A stretch of DNA of 64,000 nt, taken from Ligula intestinalis (Eukaryota; Platyhelminthes; Cestoda; Diphyllobothriidea; Diphyllobothriidae). Location of the stretch: positions 53,090,945-53,154,944 of the forward strand of contig JAYGXS010000005.1 of NCBI GenBank assembly GCA_036362985.1, in the 5' to 3' direction. A model generated the notes under the pieces. The model did no database searches. It was not told where the DNA came from and saw only the letters and a program-made list of their open reading frames with translations. The translations under genes were made by a program, and so were the position numbers. Of the stretch, positions 22,180 to 33,099 are shown in pieces (the stretch's first letter is position 1; every line of letters begins with the position of its first letter).

Positions 22180-22830
22180 GCTTGACTGACGGTATAAGGG
22201 AGCGCACTTAGCTCGGTTTCTGTTGGGGCAATGCCTATGATATATCAGTAGCAGTATATTGAGGGATATGTAGGTAAAATTCCTTTGAGTTCCCTATTTG
22301 TACATATGTGTGGTGGTAGCAGAAAAATTGGATCTCAGACTGTTGGCGAGGCCAGTTTTCCTGAGTCATGGGGTGGAAAAATAGGAGCAGAATGTAAAAA
22401 AACACCCTAGGGATTTTTAAGAGAAAACCTGTCGCTCTTGTGGGAAGGGTGTGTGTGATTTTGAAGAAAAAACGAGAAAAAAATGTCTGATTTTTTTTGG
22501 GGGGGGGGTTGGAGGGGGGGGGGCATGACAAAGGTTCCCAGGATCATCAACTTGTTGAAGCTGCGACCTGATTCCTCTTTGTTGACTGCAGAGTCCGCCA
22601 ACGGGACTGGAAAAATCAGAAACATCCGTTCACATCGTCGACAGTCGGCTGCGAATCAAACCAAGGGTGAGTGTTTAGGTCGTCAGGTCTGGCTGATGCG
22701 ATCGCTGACGGGGCAATCACGGTACGCAGATAGCCAAGTAGGGTAGACCGCGGAGACATTCGCATAAGACTACTGGTGGGAGGGCGTTATAAAATAGCAT
22801 ATATATATCCCTGACATATTTATATAAGTG
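22180..22830. other. no gene seen; G-rich run
   Basis: A run of ten G and a neighbouring run (22500-22523) mark low-complexity DNA. The frames at 22235-22746 read through this and look like chance. Confidence 0.4.
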
Positions 22831-22833
22831 TAG

Positions 22834-22854
22834 GTAGTAGTAGTAGTAGTAGTA
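22834..22854. repeat. (TAG)n microsatellite
   Basis: Seven TAG units lie about 60 bases upstream of the first Penelope pseudo-LTR. A related TAGTAGTATT occurs just after the second pseudo-LTR (25308-25321). Confidence 0.85.
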
Positions 22855-23089
22855 GGAATTACGATTAACCCGTAGTTGACACGCTGCTTAAAGTGAATAG
22901 TACGTGAATGGCTATAAAAACGCAAACGCGAAAGAACCCCAAGCTTAGCGTGGCCAACGGCCACCTAGCTACCGGCATTTGTGCAAGCCTCCTCTCTCCC
23001 TAGCCCTCTACCTAACTGCCGCTTAATTAGCCGCTTGTAACTTTTAACATAATTTTAACCTTGTACATTTCACCCCCCCCATATAAATG

Positions 23090-23137
23090 TAATGGTCTGA
23101 CGAGTATTTATTGAAAATATACGTATGCTCGCCAATT
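23090..23137 (+). ncRNA. hammerhead-like core in 5' pseudo-LTR
   Basis: CTGACGA (23097-23103) and GAAA (23113-23116) are spaced as in a type I hammerhead. Stem III can form with A116-T129, T118-G127, A119-T126 and T120-A125 (one mismatch). The predicted cleavage base is C23130, followed by GCC, which pairs with the GGT before the core. Stem II is only nine bases long and hardly pairs. Penelope-like pseudo-LTRs are known to carry hammerheads, which supports the call; activity is doubtful. Confidence 0.45.
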
Positions 23138-23317
23138 GCCCTTCGGATTCCTGTGATGGGAATTTTTGCGACCTTAAAACAATCCAAGGATCCCTCGGTG
23201 TTAAAGGCACTCAATGGGTACCTGCGGTTCAACACCAAACTTGTCGAGGCGGGAGTATTGGCTAACTTTATTCTGGACTGCATTGAGAGGAACTAATACC
23301 CAAGTTACTACTGGAGA

Positions 23318-25020
23318 GTGCTACGGCGTACTCGAACTGTTATAACCACTGAAACCTTGAGACGATATGATGAGAACCAGCTTGAAAGCACTAACATAAA
23401 GATTGGAGAACTAGAGCGTCACGTATGCCAACGCTCTGCCGTTCTAGACAGCCTGACAGACAAGGAAAGACAAGAATTCATCAGTTACACACAGAACATA
23501 GGAATGAAACGTGGGGACACAAAAAGAGCATCACTCCTACAAAGATTGCAAGCAAGGAAGCCACAAGCGAGGTTAACCAAAGATTCAGCTAGATACGTAC
23601 ACAACTACACCTCGACGACGCTTGATTTAACGTTACTCGAAGCAATATCTGTGGGTCCGAAGTTCTGTATACCTACTCGAAAGTTCGATAAGTTAGAACT
23701 AGAAACCAAGTTTGAGAATCTTTACAAAACAAACTTAGGATTTAAAGTACAGCTCCGCAGAAAGTGTCCAATACTTCAAATCAACACTGGTGAACTGCAG
23801 TTACCAGTATCTGTACAAGACACCTACAAACCGAGGATTATTGACAAAAGCGCACCTAAAAAAGTTACAGGAACTACGACGGAACACAAACATCCTGGTC
23901 ACTAGACCTGATAAAGGAACCGTCGTCGTTTTACTGAAAAGGTCGGACTACATACAGAAGATGCAAATGATCTTATCAGATCGGACTAAATTCAAGAAAG
24001 TAGACGAGGAAAAAGATCGCTCAGAGGACGTAGAGGCTCAACTGACTGACTGAATACGAAGACTCCACACGGGAGGTTTCATAAACAACCGGGACTTCGG
24101 AAGCCTCCGTCCAGTGGGCACACACATCCCCCGTTCGTATGGTATACTAAAGATCAATAAGGATGGCCTGCCGGTTCGTCCTATTCTGGACATGCGCAAT
24201 TTACCATATAATGCGAAAGCGAAATGGTTAGCGGCGAAACTCAAGCCTTTGCAGCATCAACTGGCAGCACAAAGCTATCAAGACACGTTTGAATTTATCG
24301 ACCACCTCAAACATATGAACTTAAACGGCATGAGGATGCTCTCCCTAGACGTTTCCTCGCTGTTTACAAACGTCTCGGTTACCGAGACAGTCGAAAACAT
24401 CTGCGAATTTCTATTGAAAAATCAACTAGAAATAGGAATACCGACGAATGCAAAAGAAATCAAGCCCACAACACATACTGTGAAAAAAAACCTTATTTCT
24501 CAAAGTGCCCTTTCGAGGAGACGCGGCACGTGAACTCCTGAAAAGACGCCTTGACGAGGTCGTATCACGAACCTTTACAGCAGCGAGAGTTCGGGTATTA
24601 TTCTCAACTAACTCGGTCTTACATGGGGAAGGCAAGGACAGGTTACCGACTCAGACTACCTCGATGTGCATCTACTCCTTTACTTGCTACTCTGGAGCAG
24701 GTTATATTGATCGTACGAGTCGGCGCCTATCCAAAAGAATGAAAGAACACCTCCCGAAGTTGCTAAGGAAAAGTGAAGTCAATACCAACAGGAACATGAA
24801 CAGCTCTATTCCAGCGCACATGGTGTATACCGGACACCAGGTGGACACCAACGAAGCCTTCAGGGTGATCTACAGGGTCCCACCAAACTACCCTAAGTCA
24901 TTGGGTCAGCGACTGCTAACAACAGCAGAAGCAGCTGCTATCCGGTTGAGGAAGCCAATTCTGTGTGCGCAAAAGAACCTGCTGCAGGCCCCAAGCTTAG
25001 CGTGGCCAACGGCTTCCTAG
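23318..25020 (+). pseudogene. Penelope-like RT/GIY-YIG polyprotein, broken
   Basis: The reading frame is in four pieces: 23318-23905, 23790-24053, 24114-24533 and 24505-25020. The pieces give the PLE N-terminal region, then TRPDKGTVVVLL, then RT segments HIPRSYGILKINKDGLPVRP and LSLDVSSLFTNV (motif A region). The sequence then jumps near 24450-24500 to PFRGDAARELLKRRL, so roughly the whole palm with its YxDD box is deleted. The last piece carries the endonuclease (CIYSFTCYSGAGYIDRTSRR, then KEHLPKLL), where the GIY-YIG centre is seen as SGAGYIDRT. The element cannot reverse transcribe on its own. Confidence 0.85.
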
Positions 25021-25194
25021 CTAATGGCATTTTTCCGAGCCTCCTCTCTCCCTTCCCCTCTACCTAACTGCCGTTTAATTAGCCGCTTTTGACTAACCCA
25101 ACCCCCGCCTCTATCCCCTGGACTAATTTTCTTGTAACTTTTAACATACTTTTAACCTTTTACACTTTACCACCCCGCCCCTCCCATATAAATG

Positions 25195-25241
25195 TAATAG
25201 TCTGACGAGAATTGATTGAAAGTATACCTATGCTTGTCAAT
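25195..25241 (+). ncRNA. hammerhead-like core in 3' pseudo-LTR
   Basis: CTGACGA (25202-25208) and GAAA (25218-25221) flank a nine-base segment with at most a 2-bp stem II. Stem III is a clean 5-bp helix, AGTAT (25221-25225) with ATGCT (25230-25234), loop ACCT, and predicted cleavage after T25235. Compared with the 5' copy, stem III pairing is better here and stem I worse. Confidence 0.45.
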
Positions 25242-25285
25242 TTCTCTCCGGATTTCTGCGATGAGAATTTTTTGCGATCTCAAAA

Positions 25286-25330
25286 CTAATACTACTAACA
25301 AAATTTACAGTAGTAGTATTATTGTTGTTG
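25286..25330. repeat. short inverted repeat after pseudo-LTR
   Basis: AATACTACTA and TAGTAGTATT form a 10-bp hairpin directly after the 3' pseudo-LTR similarity ends. It may be part of the element terminus or its target. Confidence 0.6.
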
Positions 25331-25393
25331 TAAATTGTCAGCTGCGGTCAATTATGTCCACAACGCGCACTACTGTATCGATCCACTTTTCGC

Positions 25394-26430
25394 TTAAAAA
25401 GCTCTAGAGATTCCGACATAACGGCGATCGTAGTGTTTTAAAATCGTAGTGTTAAAAGATATATCCAGCTGGCCCATGAAGATATCAGCCAAGAGATGCC
25501 CAAGCGGCCAGCCCATAGCGACGCTATCTATTTGTCTGCATAATTGGACATTTAGTGCGCCTCTTAGTAATAGTCCCTTAAGCACATTCGTTGTTAAAGA
25601 CCATCATGAAAGCGTGGTTAACTGCAAGAGCCAAATAAAAAATTTCTCGCTCTGTTAAACACATTGAACGTGTGGACCTCTTTTGGGCGAGACTTTGAGC
25701 CTCACTGTCCGCAGAACTTGGTGTTGGGTATAACTGTATGCGAACAGTCTATAATAACAACGCATATTTCGCTGTCAGTGTTATCCTGCACACAGGCGAT
25801 TTAATTCATAGAGAGTGGGGCTCAACTAATCTTAAATAATCTTGAAATTGATTGGCTAAAGGCGAACAAATGAAAACAGTCTCCTAACAGAAGAGGGGGT
25901 GCCGAGCAAATGTTTCTCGCCCTTTGCGTTAAGCAGCCAACAAGATTGTGTTTCGGTTGGATTGATACGAACCAGTTCAAGTTTGTTAACTGTCCAAACC
26001 AGGTGTTCTTTAACTAAACGCTTTTTGTAGATGCTACCGTTAGGTGTTCAAGTTAGGAGGACATCCTCTCGTTTTCAACTTAAAATTAAACCTGCTGGAA
26101 CTGTATGTTTGATTGACGGTATTATGAGGCGCACGCACTTCAGTTTCTGTGTGGGCGATGACAATCATGTCATCACCATGGCGACCGTTGTATTTGGCCT
26201 TAGTGATCATATTACTAAGTGGAAATTTTTTTAGCTGGTCCATGATGATATGAGTCAAAAGCAAACCAAGAGGCGCGATCATAGCGACGCTATCTATCTG
26301 TCTGCATAGTTGGACATTACATGTGCATCTTAGCAATAGTTTCTTTACTGCATGCGTTGTTCTAGAGCATTATAAAAGCGTAGATAAACTGCAAGAGCAA
26401 AATAAAGACTTAACCGTTATGTTTAGCACA
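25394..26430 (-). pseudogene. Penelope-like RT palm fragments in tandem
   Basis: Two minus-strand pieces each carry the same RT region. At 26336-26040 it reads CRQIDSVAMIAPLG, then GRHGDDMIVIAHT, with GDD at the catalytic position. At 25585-25394 it reads CRQIDSVAMGWPLGHLLADI. Both follow the PLE pattern (SVAMGSPLGPLLAD, then Y.DD). Between them lies similar decayed sequence, so this looks like partial tandem PLE copies with frames destroyed. They point opposite to the 22915-25285 element. Confidence 0.7.
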
Positions 26431-27390
26431 TTGCGATTGCTAGAAATAGTTTAGTTGCCTGACATTTTTGATTTTGTCGAGAACCCTTAATCAAAGATGA
26501 TATGTCCCAAGAGTAATAGGTAGAAGGCGGCAAAGCCGATTCTAATCGTAAGAGTATTTATTCAGGACAATACAGAAACAGCAGCAGAATGAATCAGCGT
26601 GTCTACTACAGCCTATTATAAGGCACTGGTCCCTCTAGACTGTTTCCGGCCTATCGCAGGAGAGTGGTAGGTCTGGTGTGGTGTGGTATGGTATGGCAAA
26701 CAAACTAAGACACACAGAAGAGGGTGGAGCTGTCATTTGCCGCTTGAAACCGACTGGCCGAGCATTTAAAAATTCTGAGGAGAACTGGTTTCTACAATCT
26801 AGCTTTTCACACGGGCACCTTCAAGCATTTTTGTTTGCAGTACATATGTCCCTGTCAAAAACGTCTACGTGCGTATCGTTACGTACTGCTGCTTGAAAAC
26901 CATTGTCAACTTCGATGGCGTGGCGCCGATCAGCTTTTGCCTCTTCCTCATGTGGTTGACCCCCCCAGATCAGAGTTCGCTGATGAAAGAAATCGAACGC
27001 ACAAAGAATAGAGTGAAGGAGATACGTACCAACGTACAAGTGCAAACAGCGTGGGTGGCTGACGTGAATAAGCCAGGTTAAAGAGGTGGCTGCGGAAAGC
27101 TTGCGATTCAGTTAAAGGTCAAACGCAAATTGGTAGGACGTGTCATTATGGGTTGCTTTGAGAAGAACCGTTGGCAGAAGGAGTAGAACCAGTTGTTAGG
27201 GAGAGCTGTGAAACTTCTCTCTTGGATTGGGAACAAACCGCGGTTTGCACTGGATGGACTGAGAGCGGTTGATTGCCTCCATCTCGCTACAGGACGAAAT
27301 GCCGGATAAGAAATTATCCATATCGTGTTCACATAAGATGACACTTGAGCAAATATGTTGAAGTCGACAGAGGCTTGACGATAATCGTGG
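26430..27390. other. no gene recognised
   Basis: Short frames such as 26678-26896 and 26869-27081 are open, but none shows a recognisable domain or homology within the window. GTATGGTGTGG-like repeats near 26670 are minor. Confidence 0.35.
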
Positions 27391-27393
27391 TTA

Positions 27394-27558
27394 GCCACAT
27401 CAAAAATTGCGAGTGTAGATTACGTCGGAAAGTCACCAATGTTACAGGGACACATTTAAAAGTCACTTTTATCGCAGGGTCACATCGGGAAGTCATCATT
27501 ATTGTTTGGCAGCAGGCCAGATCAAAAGTTGTGAGATTATATCACGTCGGGGTCACCA
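27394..27558 (+). repeat. tRNA-Trp 3'-half repeats ending in CCA
   Basis: The segment 27516-27558 starts GCCAGATCAAAAGTTGTGAG and ends ATCACGTCGGGGTCACCA, closely matching the 3' half of animal tRNA-Trp from the anticodon loop to the mature CCA. A second, more diverged copy lies at 27394-27438 (ending ACGTCGGAAAGTCACCA). A weak third ends CATCGGGAAGTCATCA at 27498. The CCA is normally added after transcription. Read on the minus strand, TGGTGACCCCGACGTGAT is the kind of primer-binding site used by tRNA-Trp-primed flatworm Gypsy elements. It is either a reverse-transcribed tRNA fragment or decayed retrotransposon primer sites. Confidence 0.65.
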
Positions 27559-30500
27559 CGTTCGCACGGGTTACGTAAGTTAAACCCTAACAACTGCGAT
27601 CTGCAGGTCAGGTTCCTTAGGAGAGGAGGAACCACGCGAAGGCCAGAGTAGTAGGAAGAGTATACTTTGTACAGAAGGAAGTGGAGAATAGGCAAGGGGA
27701 ACTTGATTGTCAGAAGACCACGCAACCGGAAGCTAGTGGACGGCACCTGAGATCAGGTCTGCTCGGCATTCTTCACATGACGTGCTCTGTGCGTCGGTCT
27801 GTGTTTGGCTGTTCCGGAAGCCCGAAGCAGCAAGCTGTCTCAAAATGCACTTCGTCTGGCGCAAGTCACTACATGGTCACAGCCCCCCTTGCTCGAACGT
27901 CTCTGAGTAAGGAAGAGCATCAAAATGTGTGTTCTAAGAGGCCAAGGTATACTTATTAACAGTCAGCCTAACGATTCCGGCTGCATGGCGATGAAAATTG
28001 TCCTAAGATAGCACAGAAGAAATTTAATTTGTGATTGCCTAGTTCCACCGACTGAATTGTCCTCCCAATTGGCATCGACTTTCAGCACTTTAAGATTATT
28101 TCAGTCTCCTTAAATGACAGATAGGCAATCGGTTTTGAGCTACCTATTGGTAAAGCAGTCTCTAGGAGGTATATCGAAACAGAAGAAACTATCCAAAAAG
28201 CCGTCATATACTGTACTGCAAGTCTAAATAGTAAGAATGAATGACTACTACCTTAGCACGAGTAGTATACGAACTGCAAGAAATTGCCTCGCATATATTA
28301 GAGCTTAGCTGAAGAATCGGCGGTTTAATGCTCGTTGGGTTCGCTCTTTAGAGCAGTCCACGCTGCAAATGCTACCTAACAAGAAGAAAAGTGTCCCTAG
28401 ATCATTGTTTTGCCTGAACGTTGTTCTAGTGGACAACCACACACAGTGGGCGTGTTTGTCTGGGTGAAAAGAATCCTCGGGTTCAAATGAGATAACCTCG
28501 TAGTTACCTGTAGGATAGCGAAGATTGGTTAAGTGGCGATAGTCTGTTTTAGAGGGCAGCATTCCCAGATCCATGATCATTTTTGCAGCCCAAATCTGGA
28601 TCTTATCCGAAACGATACAGGTTTTGATACTCCGAAATCTGAAGTGATGACTGTTTTGCAGACGTCAAACGAGGTCCTGTCTGTGTTGGCCTGTGATTGG
28701 ATGGTCCAAAGGCCGGAAGCAGCAAGCTTTCCCAAATTGCACTTCGACTTCAGTTGGTCACGACAAGCGTTCACCAATGCATTTCGTGTGGAGCTAATAA
28801 CTTCAAGTAAAAAGCTCATCCGGGAACTTTTCAGAGCAAATGTCTATCCACGAGTGTTTAATGGACGGACTCGAATGCCACAAAAAGCAGACCTAGGAAT
28901 CTTGCCTTTCAGAGTCGTGGCGGAGCATCCCATACATTCAAGGGGTCTCCGAAATTGTGGCTGGATTTCTCGCGCCTCTTGAAATAGGGGTTTCCCAAAA
29001 GCCCACCTGAACAATCAGACAACAAGTAATGCGGCCGAAAGACACTATACCTAACCAGGAGGAACTAGGCGTCGTCTACCGACATCAGTGCGGCTGGGGG
29101 ACTTGCAATTACTAAGGAGAAATCGGCGGATCAATATTTTTACAGAAAATGCAAAGTTCGACGTATCGCATCTGAGATCCTACTCTGAACGTAGCACTGG
29201 GTTTTTATAAACCTTTTCATGTCACGCAAGTCGCTCTAGTCTTCCCCTCTAAGGTCTGGCAGTTGACGAATTTTTTAAGAAGGTCTATGGGAAACCTTGA
29301 TTGCTGACTCATCGTGCCCTTGGCGGTGCCTAACCTCGCGCGGTCCAACCAATCACTTTCAAAACTGCATCTGACAAAGAAAGCCTGCGGTGGTCGCTCG
29401 AATGTTTGCCGCTAGGCATCAATTCGAACAAAGTCACGCTTGTGTGCAGACCTGCACCAGTCCGATTCAAACTTCCTCCTATCTATTCTCCAACCCTTCT
29501 GTACAGCATATACTCTTTCTACCGCTCTGCCCTTCCCAAGACTCCTCTCGTTTCCTAGGGAACCTGGTATGGATGATCGCAGCCTTAACGCTCTTCGATA
29601 GTTCAACATGCCTGCTTTAGAGGGAAAGACAGGTTCAGCAGTGCGACAGTCAATTGCGATGATGTCCAGCACATGGCCCAATACACTGTGGTGTAGGAAT
29701 CGAGTCGGGCGCGTGAATTACCCTTAAGTAACGTTCAACCAATGTTTAGTCAACGGTGTTCAATTCAGTCAATATGTAGTTTAATGTGTTCAGTAGTAGT
29801 TCCAGTAAGAAGTGTGGGCTTCGATTTGGCGCTTCAGTACATTCAGTGTGTTTCAACTAATTGTCGTGGCGCACCCAAATGTCTGAACCGATCCCAATCT
29901 CTTAGACAACGCCACCATATTTCCGGTGAATATATCCAAGCGTCCGATTTCCCGACTTTTTCCTGTAGTCCTTTGCCAGCCTCACATGGCCCAAATGAAA
30001 CAGTCGTTGCTTTTAACTGTGACGTCGGTTGAATTGCCTTTCCATTGACCTTGGATTGACTCTGTTTCATCAACAGCACCGTCAGATGACAGGGGAGGAA
30101 TTGAGTCAAATAATGAGATTAGCGTTCTCTGCACAAAAGCTTCTGCAGGAGAGACACCGTTTGGAGCGTTAGGGCTCGGAGTGTCTCGGAACCGGCCCCC
30201 CTTTCAGCCGGACTGTACTCGTCTGGAAATCAACTCACTCGTGCCCATTCGTTACTTCCTTCTGTACAGAATAAACTGTTCCTTCAATTTGGTGTCCCCC
30301 TTCTTCTCTCCTCTTAAGGAAACGGGTCTGAAAATCGTAGTGGCAATGGTTTTCTCTATTAACCCTAATTACATGCTATAGCCCAAGGCACGGTCAGTGC
30401 GTGCTACCAGTGCTAACTCATGTCTGGGGAGTAATTCGGTTATATTGGCATAAACATTGATGCTAATTCAACATGATTTGAAGTCAACTTTTATATCACG

Positions 30501-30780
30501 CGTTCAAGTGTACAGGGTGTCGTGGTTAGAAACCGATGTCTCCAATGTCTGGTTCACCGACGGAGTTAGTTGATCATTACAAGGTGTGCGTTAGTTAGAC
30601 CATCGAAATCAATTATGCCCAAGAACAGAGACGGTGACTGAAAGCAGATGAGCAGCCATCTACCCCACTCTAAACCCTCTCTCCCCGCTTGAACCGGAAA
30701 CAAGACAAAGTCGAGATGACCTAGCAGAAATCCTGCGTAAGCCGCTTTCTCCAATGCAGCCAGAAACACCGCCTACCTTC
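27559..30780. other. unassigned, with a short dispersed repeat
   Basis: No gene was recognised in about 3.2 kb. The one internal repeat I see is a ~60-base block, AAGCAGCAAGCT and flanks, at 27800-27862 and 28686-28748. Frames at 28305-28982 and 29390-29681 are open on both strands without domain hints. The sequence may be a decayed LTR element if 27541-27558 is its primer site, but no TG...CA ends or gag/pol motifs were seen. Confidence 0.35.
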
Positions 30781-31060
30781 GTCGTAAGTGACAATTGCTT
30801 TTTGCGTTGGTACTACTGCACAATCTACCCTCACTCACCTATTGTAGGTGCACAGAAGGATTCAGGGAGCCCGAGTCTCGTATTTCTACTACTGTTTATA
30901 CTGCTGCTTCTAGCGGGGTTATCTAAGTGATTATAGTGCTGGTAATATTACGAACGCTAATATTTGGTCAGAAATGACACTGATAAGAGTCAGATCTGGG
31001 CCCGTGTTCCCTCGATCTCAAGTAGGAATAGGGGCCTGGATTTGTGCTATGCCGAGTAGA
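30781..31060 (+). repeat. dispersed repeat, copy 1
   Basis: This shares ordered blocks with 35240-35500: TACTACTGCACAATCTACCC and CTCACTCACCTATTGTAGGTG, then a segment around GTCAGAAATGACACTGATAA and GTGTTCCCTCGATCTCA. It is non-coding and its type is unknown. It lies about 550 bases upstream of the eEF1A-like gene. Confidence 0.55.
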
Positions 31061-31392
31061 GTAGGTGTTTGCGGCTCGGGGAACATCATGCTTGCCCTGC
31101 TTGTTTCCTGAAGTCTAAAATACTGGGGCTAGGATATGACTGTTAGAATTGCTGTGCCTATGCAAGACGTCTTCGTTTTCGTTATACACGAGCGATGATA
31201 ACCTGCTGCAGACGCACTCTCGGAAAGCCTGCTATTACCAGAATGGCGCCTGAGTGCGATGAGCGGCTCCAGTGACTTCTGCTACTATCGTTCAGCAGCA
31301 AATGTACTTCTAGTATGTACTTCTAGTAAAACTATCAGCGGGGGCATACGTTATCTCCTTGTCAGCTCTTGCGAAAACAAAGCCCACGAGGC

Positions 31393-31593
31393 TATTTAAG
31401 GGGTAGGGGTGGTGGACTTTTATTAACCCTCCCCCCGCCCCTTCGCTTACGTTGCAGCTCTCTTCTGAGAGCGTTAGTTTTTGGCAGTGTCCGTGATCAC
31501 TGTCACCAGGCTGACTCCCCCCCCCGCGTACAATTTTGTATAAGTATGCTGGTAAATTGCTTCCGTTTTTTAATTGTCTTTTCGTCGCGTTAG
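31393..31593 (+). promoter_or_regulatory. candidate promoter and 3' splice site upstream of eEF1A
   Basis: A TATA-like TATTTAAG lies at 31393-31400, and pyrimidine-rich, GC-rich DNA follows. A long pyrimidine run (TTCCGTTTTTTAATTGTC onwards) ends in GCGTTAG at 31593, only 18 bases before the start codon. It looks like a 3' splice site, either of a 5'-UTR intron or of spliced-leader trans-splicing, which flatworms use. Confidence 0.35.
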
Positions 31594-31611
31594 AAGCTTG
31601 ACACCGTGGTC

Positions 31612-33027
31612 ATGTCGAAGGAAAAGACTCATATTAGCATCGTTTTTATCGGACACGTCGACAGTGGCAAGTCTACTACCGTTGGACACCTTCTCTACAA
31701 ATGTGGTGCTATCAAACAGAAAACTATCGAGCAATATGAGAAGGAATCTACGCAGGTGAGGTTGACTGAATCTGTATTAACTGCTTTCGGTAGATGGGCA
31801 AGGGTTCCTTCAAGTACGCATGGGTTCTCGACAAACTGAAGGCCGAGCGGGAACGTGGTATCACCATTGATATCACCCTATTTAACTTCGAGACAGAGAA
31901 ATACGTCGTAACAATCATTGATGCCCCTGGTCACAGAGATTTTATCAAGAACATGATCACTGGCACCAGCCAGGCTGACTTTGCCGTCCTCATGGTGGCT
32001 GCCGGTGTTGGTGAATTCGAGGCTGGCATTTCCAAGGAGGGGCAGACTCGTGAGCACGCTCTTCTGGCATACACCATGGGTGTCAAAGAGCTTATTGTCG
32101 GCGTCAACAAGATGGACTCGACCGAACCTCCATATTCAGAGAAACGTTACGATGAAGTCAAAAAAGAGACTTCGGACTACCTCAAGAAAATTGGTTACAA
32201 TCCGACATCTGTCCCATTCGTACCTATCTCCGGTTGGCACGGTGATAACTTGACCGAGGCTAGCACGAACATGCCGTGGTACAAGGGGTGGACCTGCACC
32301 CGCCAGAGCGGGGAAACTACTGGCCAAATTCTCATTGAAGCCATCGATAACATCGAGCCACCGAAGCGTCCCACTGACAAGCCTCTTCGTCTTCCCCTTA
32401 GTGTATGTCACATTCTGAATGCTTATCTATTCCTTTTAGGATGTCTACAATATCGGTGGCATCGGCACTGTGCCTGTCGGTCAAGTGAAGACTGGCATTA
32501 TAAAGCCAGGTATCGTTGTGCAGTTTGCCCCATCTGGTCTCACAGCAGAAGTGAAATCAGTGGAAATGCACCACGAACCTCTTTCTGAAGCTGGACCCGG
32601 CGACAACGTTGGTTTCAACGTCAAGGGCATTTCTGTCAAGAAAATTCGCCGTGGCTACGTCGCTGGTGATTCAAAGAACCAGCCACCTGTCGAGACAGAA
32701 TCGTTTAACTCTCAGGTCATCATCATAAACCATCCTGGAAATATCAGAAACGGCTACTGCCCCGTGTTGGATTGCCACACGGCCCATATCGCCTGCAAGT
32801 TTGCCGAGATCGTAACTAAAATAGACAGACGAACTGGTCTGACCCTAGAAGAATTCCCCGAGTGTATTAAGTCTCAGGAGGCAGCCATTGTGAAGATAAT
32901 TCCATCTAAACCAATGTGTGTGGAAGCCTTCAGCGAGTTCCCGCCACTCGGTCGGTTTTCCGTTCGTGACATGAGGCAAACGGTCGCCGTTGGCGTTATC
33001 AAGAGCGTTGAGAAGAAGGTGCCTTAG
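31612..33027 (+). CDS. EEF1A: eEF1A-like translation elongation factor, three exons
   Basis: This GTPase delivers aminoacyl-tRNA to the ribosome in the cytoplasm. Exons are 31612-31755, 31794-32402 and 32440-33027. The introns of 38 and 37 bases have GT...AG ends and keep the frame (exon 1 ends EKESTQ; exon 2 begins [20 protein letters not shown]). All G motifs are present: GHVDSGKS at residues 14-21, DAPGH at 91-95, and NKMD at 153-156. Domains 2 and 3 follow, with [10 protein letters not shown] and [18 protein letters not shown]. The product is 446 residues, against about 460 in the family, because TAG at 33025-33027 comes just after KKVP. Several usually invariant positions differ, suggesting a diverged paralogue. 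AATAAA lies at 33091-33096. Introns rule out a retrocopy. Confidence 0.88.
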
Positions 33028-33072
33028 ACCAAGGTGACGGAGGCCGAAACGAAGGCTCTGAAGAAGAATTAA
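33028..33072 (+). other. in-frame extension after the eEF1A stop
   Basis: The frame continues for 14 codons to TAA at 33070-33072, reading TKVTEAETKALKKN. This resembles the usual lysine-rich eEF1A tail (KVTKAAQKA.KK type), so the TAG looks like a recent nonsense change. Confidence 0.7.
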
Positions 33073-33099
33073 TTGAAAGTAGTTTGCTATAATAAATCC

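Larger units (their letters stand above)
22915..25285 (+). mobile_element. Penelope-like element with pseudo-LTRs, RT core deleted
   Basis: The element has direct repeats at both ends (about 22915-23182 and 24965-25285), typical of the partial-tandem pseudo-LTR layout of Penelope-like elements. The interior keeps the PLE N-terminal region, part of the RT fingers, and the C-terminal GIY-YIG endonuclease. The catalytic palm is missing. Each pseudo-LTR includes a hammerhead-like core. The 5' repeat is a 5'-truncated tandem copy that begins in the tail of the ORF (AAAGAACCCCAAGCTTAGCG compared with the end of the second copy). Confidence 0.85.

Noticed and set aside
22235..22746. Overlapping ORFs around a G-run, both strands
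   Set aside because: They depend on homopolymer G and proline-rich artefacts, with no conservation seen.
26985..27015. Possible hammerhead: TTCG, CTGATGA, GAAA, CGAA
   Set aside because: Only two bases separate CTGATGA from GAAA, so no stem II can form, and the segment is not in a SINE or pseudo-LTR.
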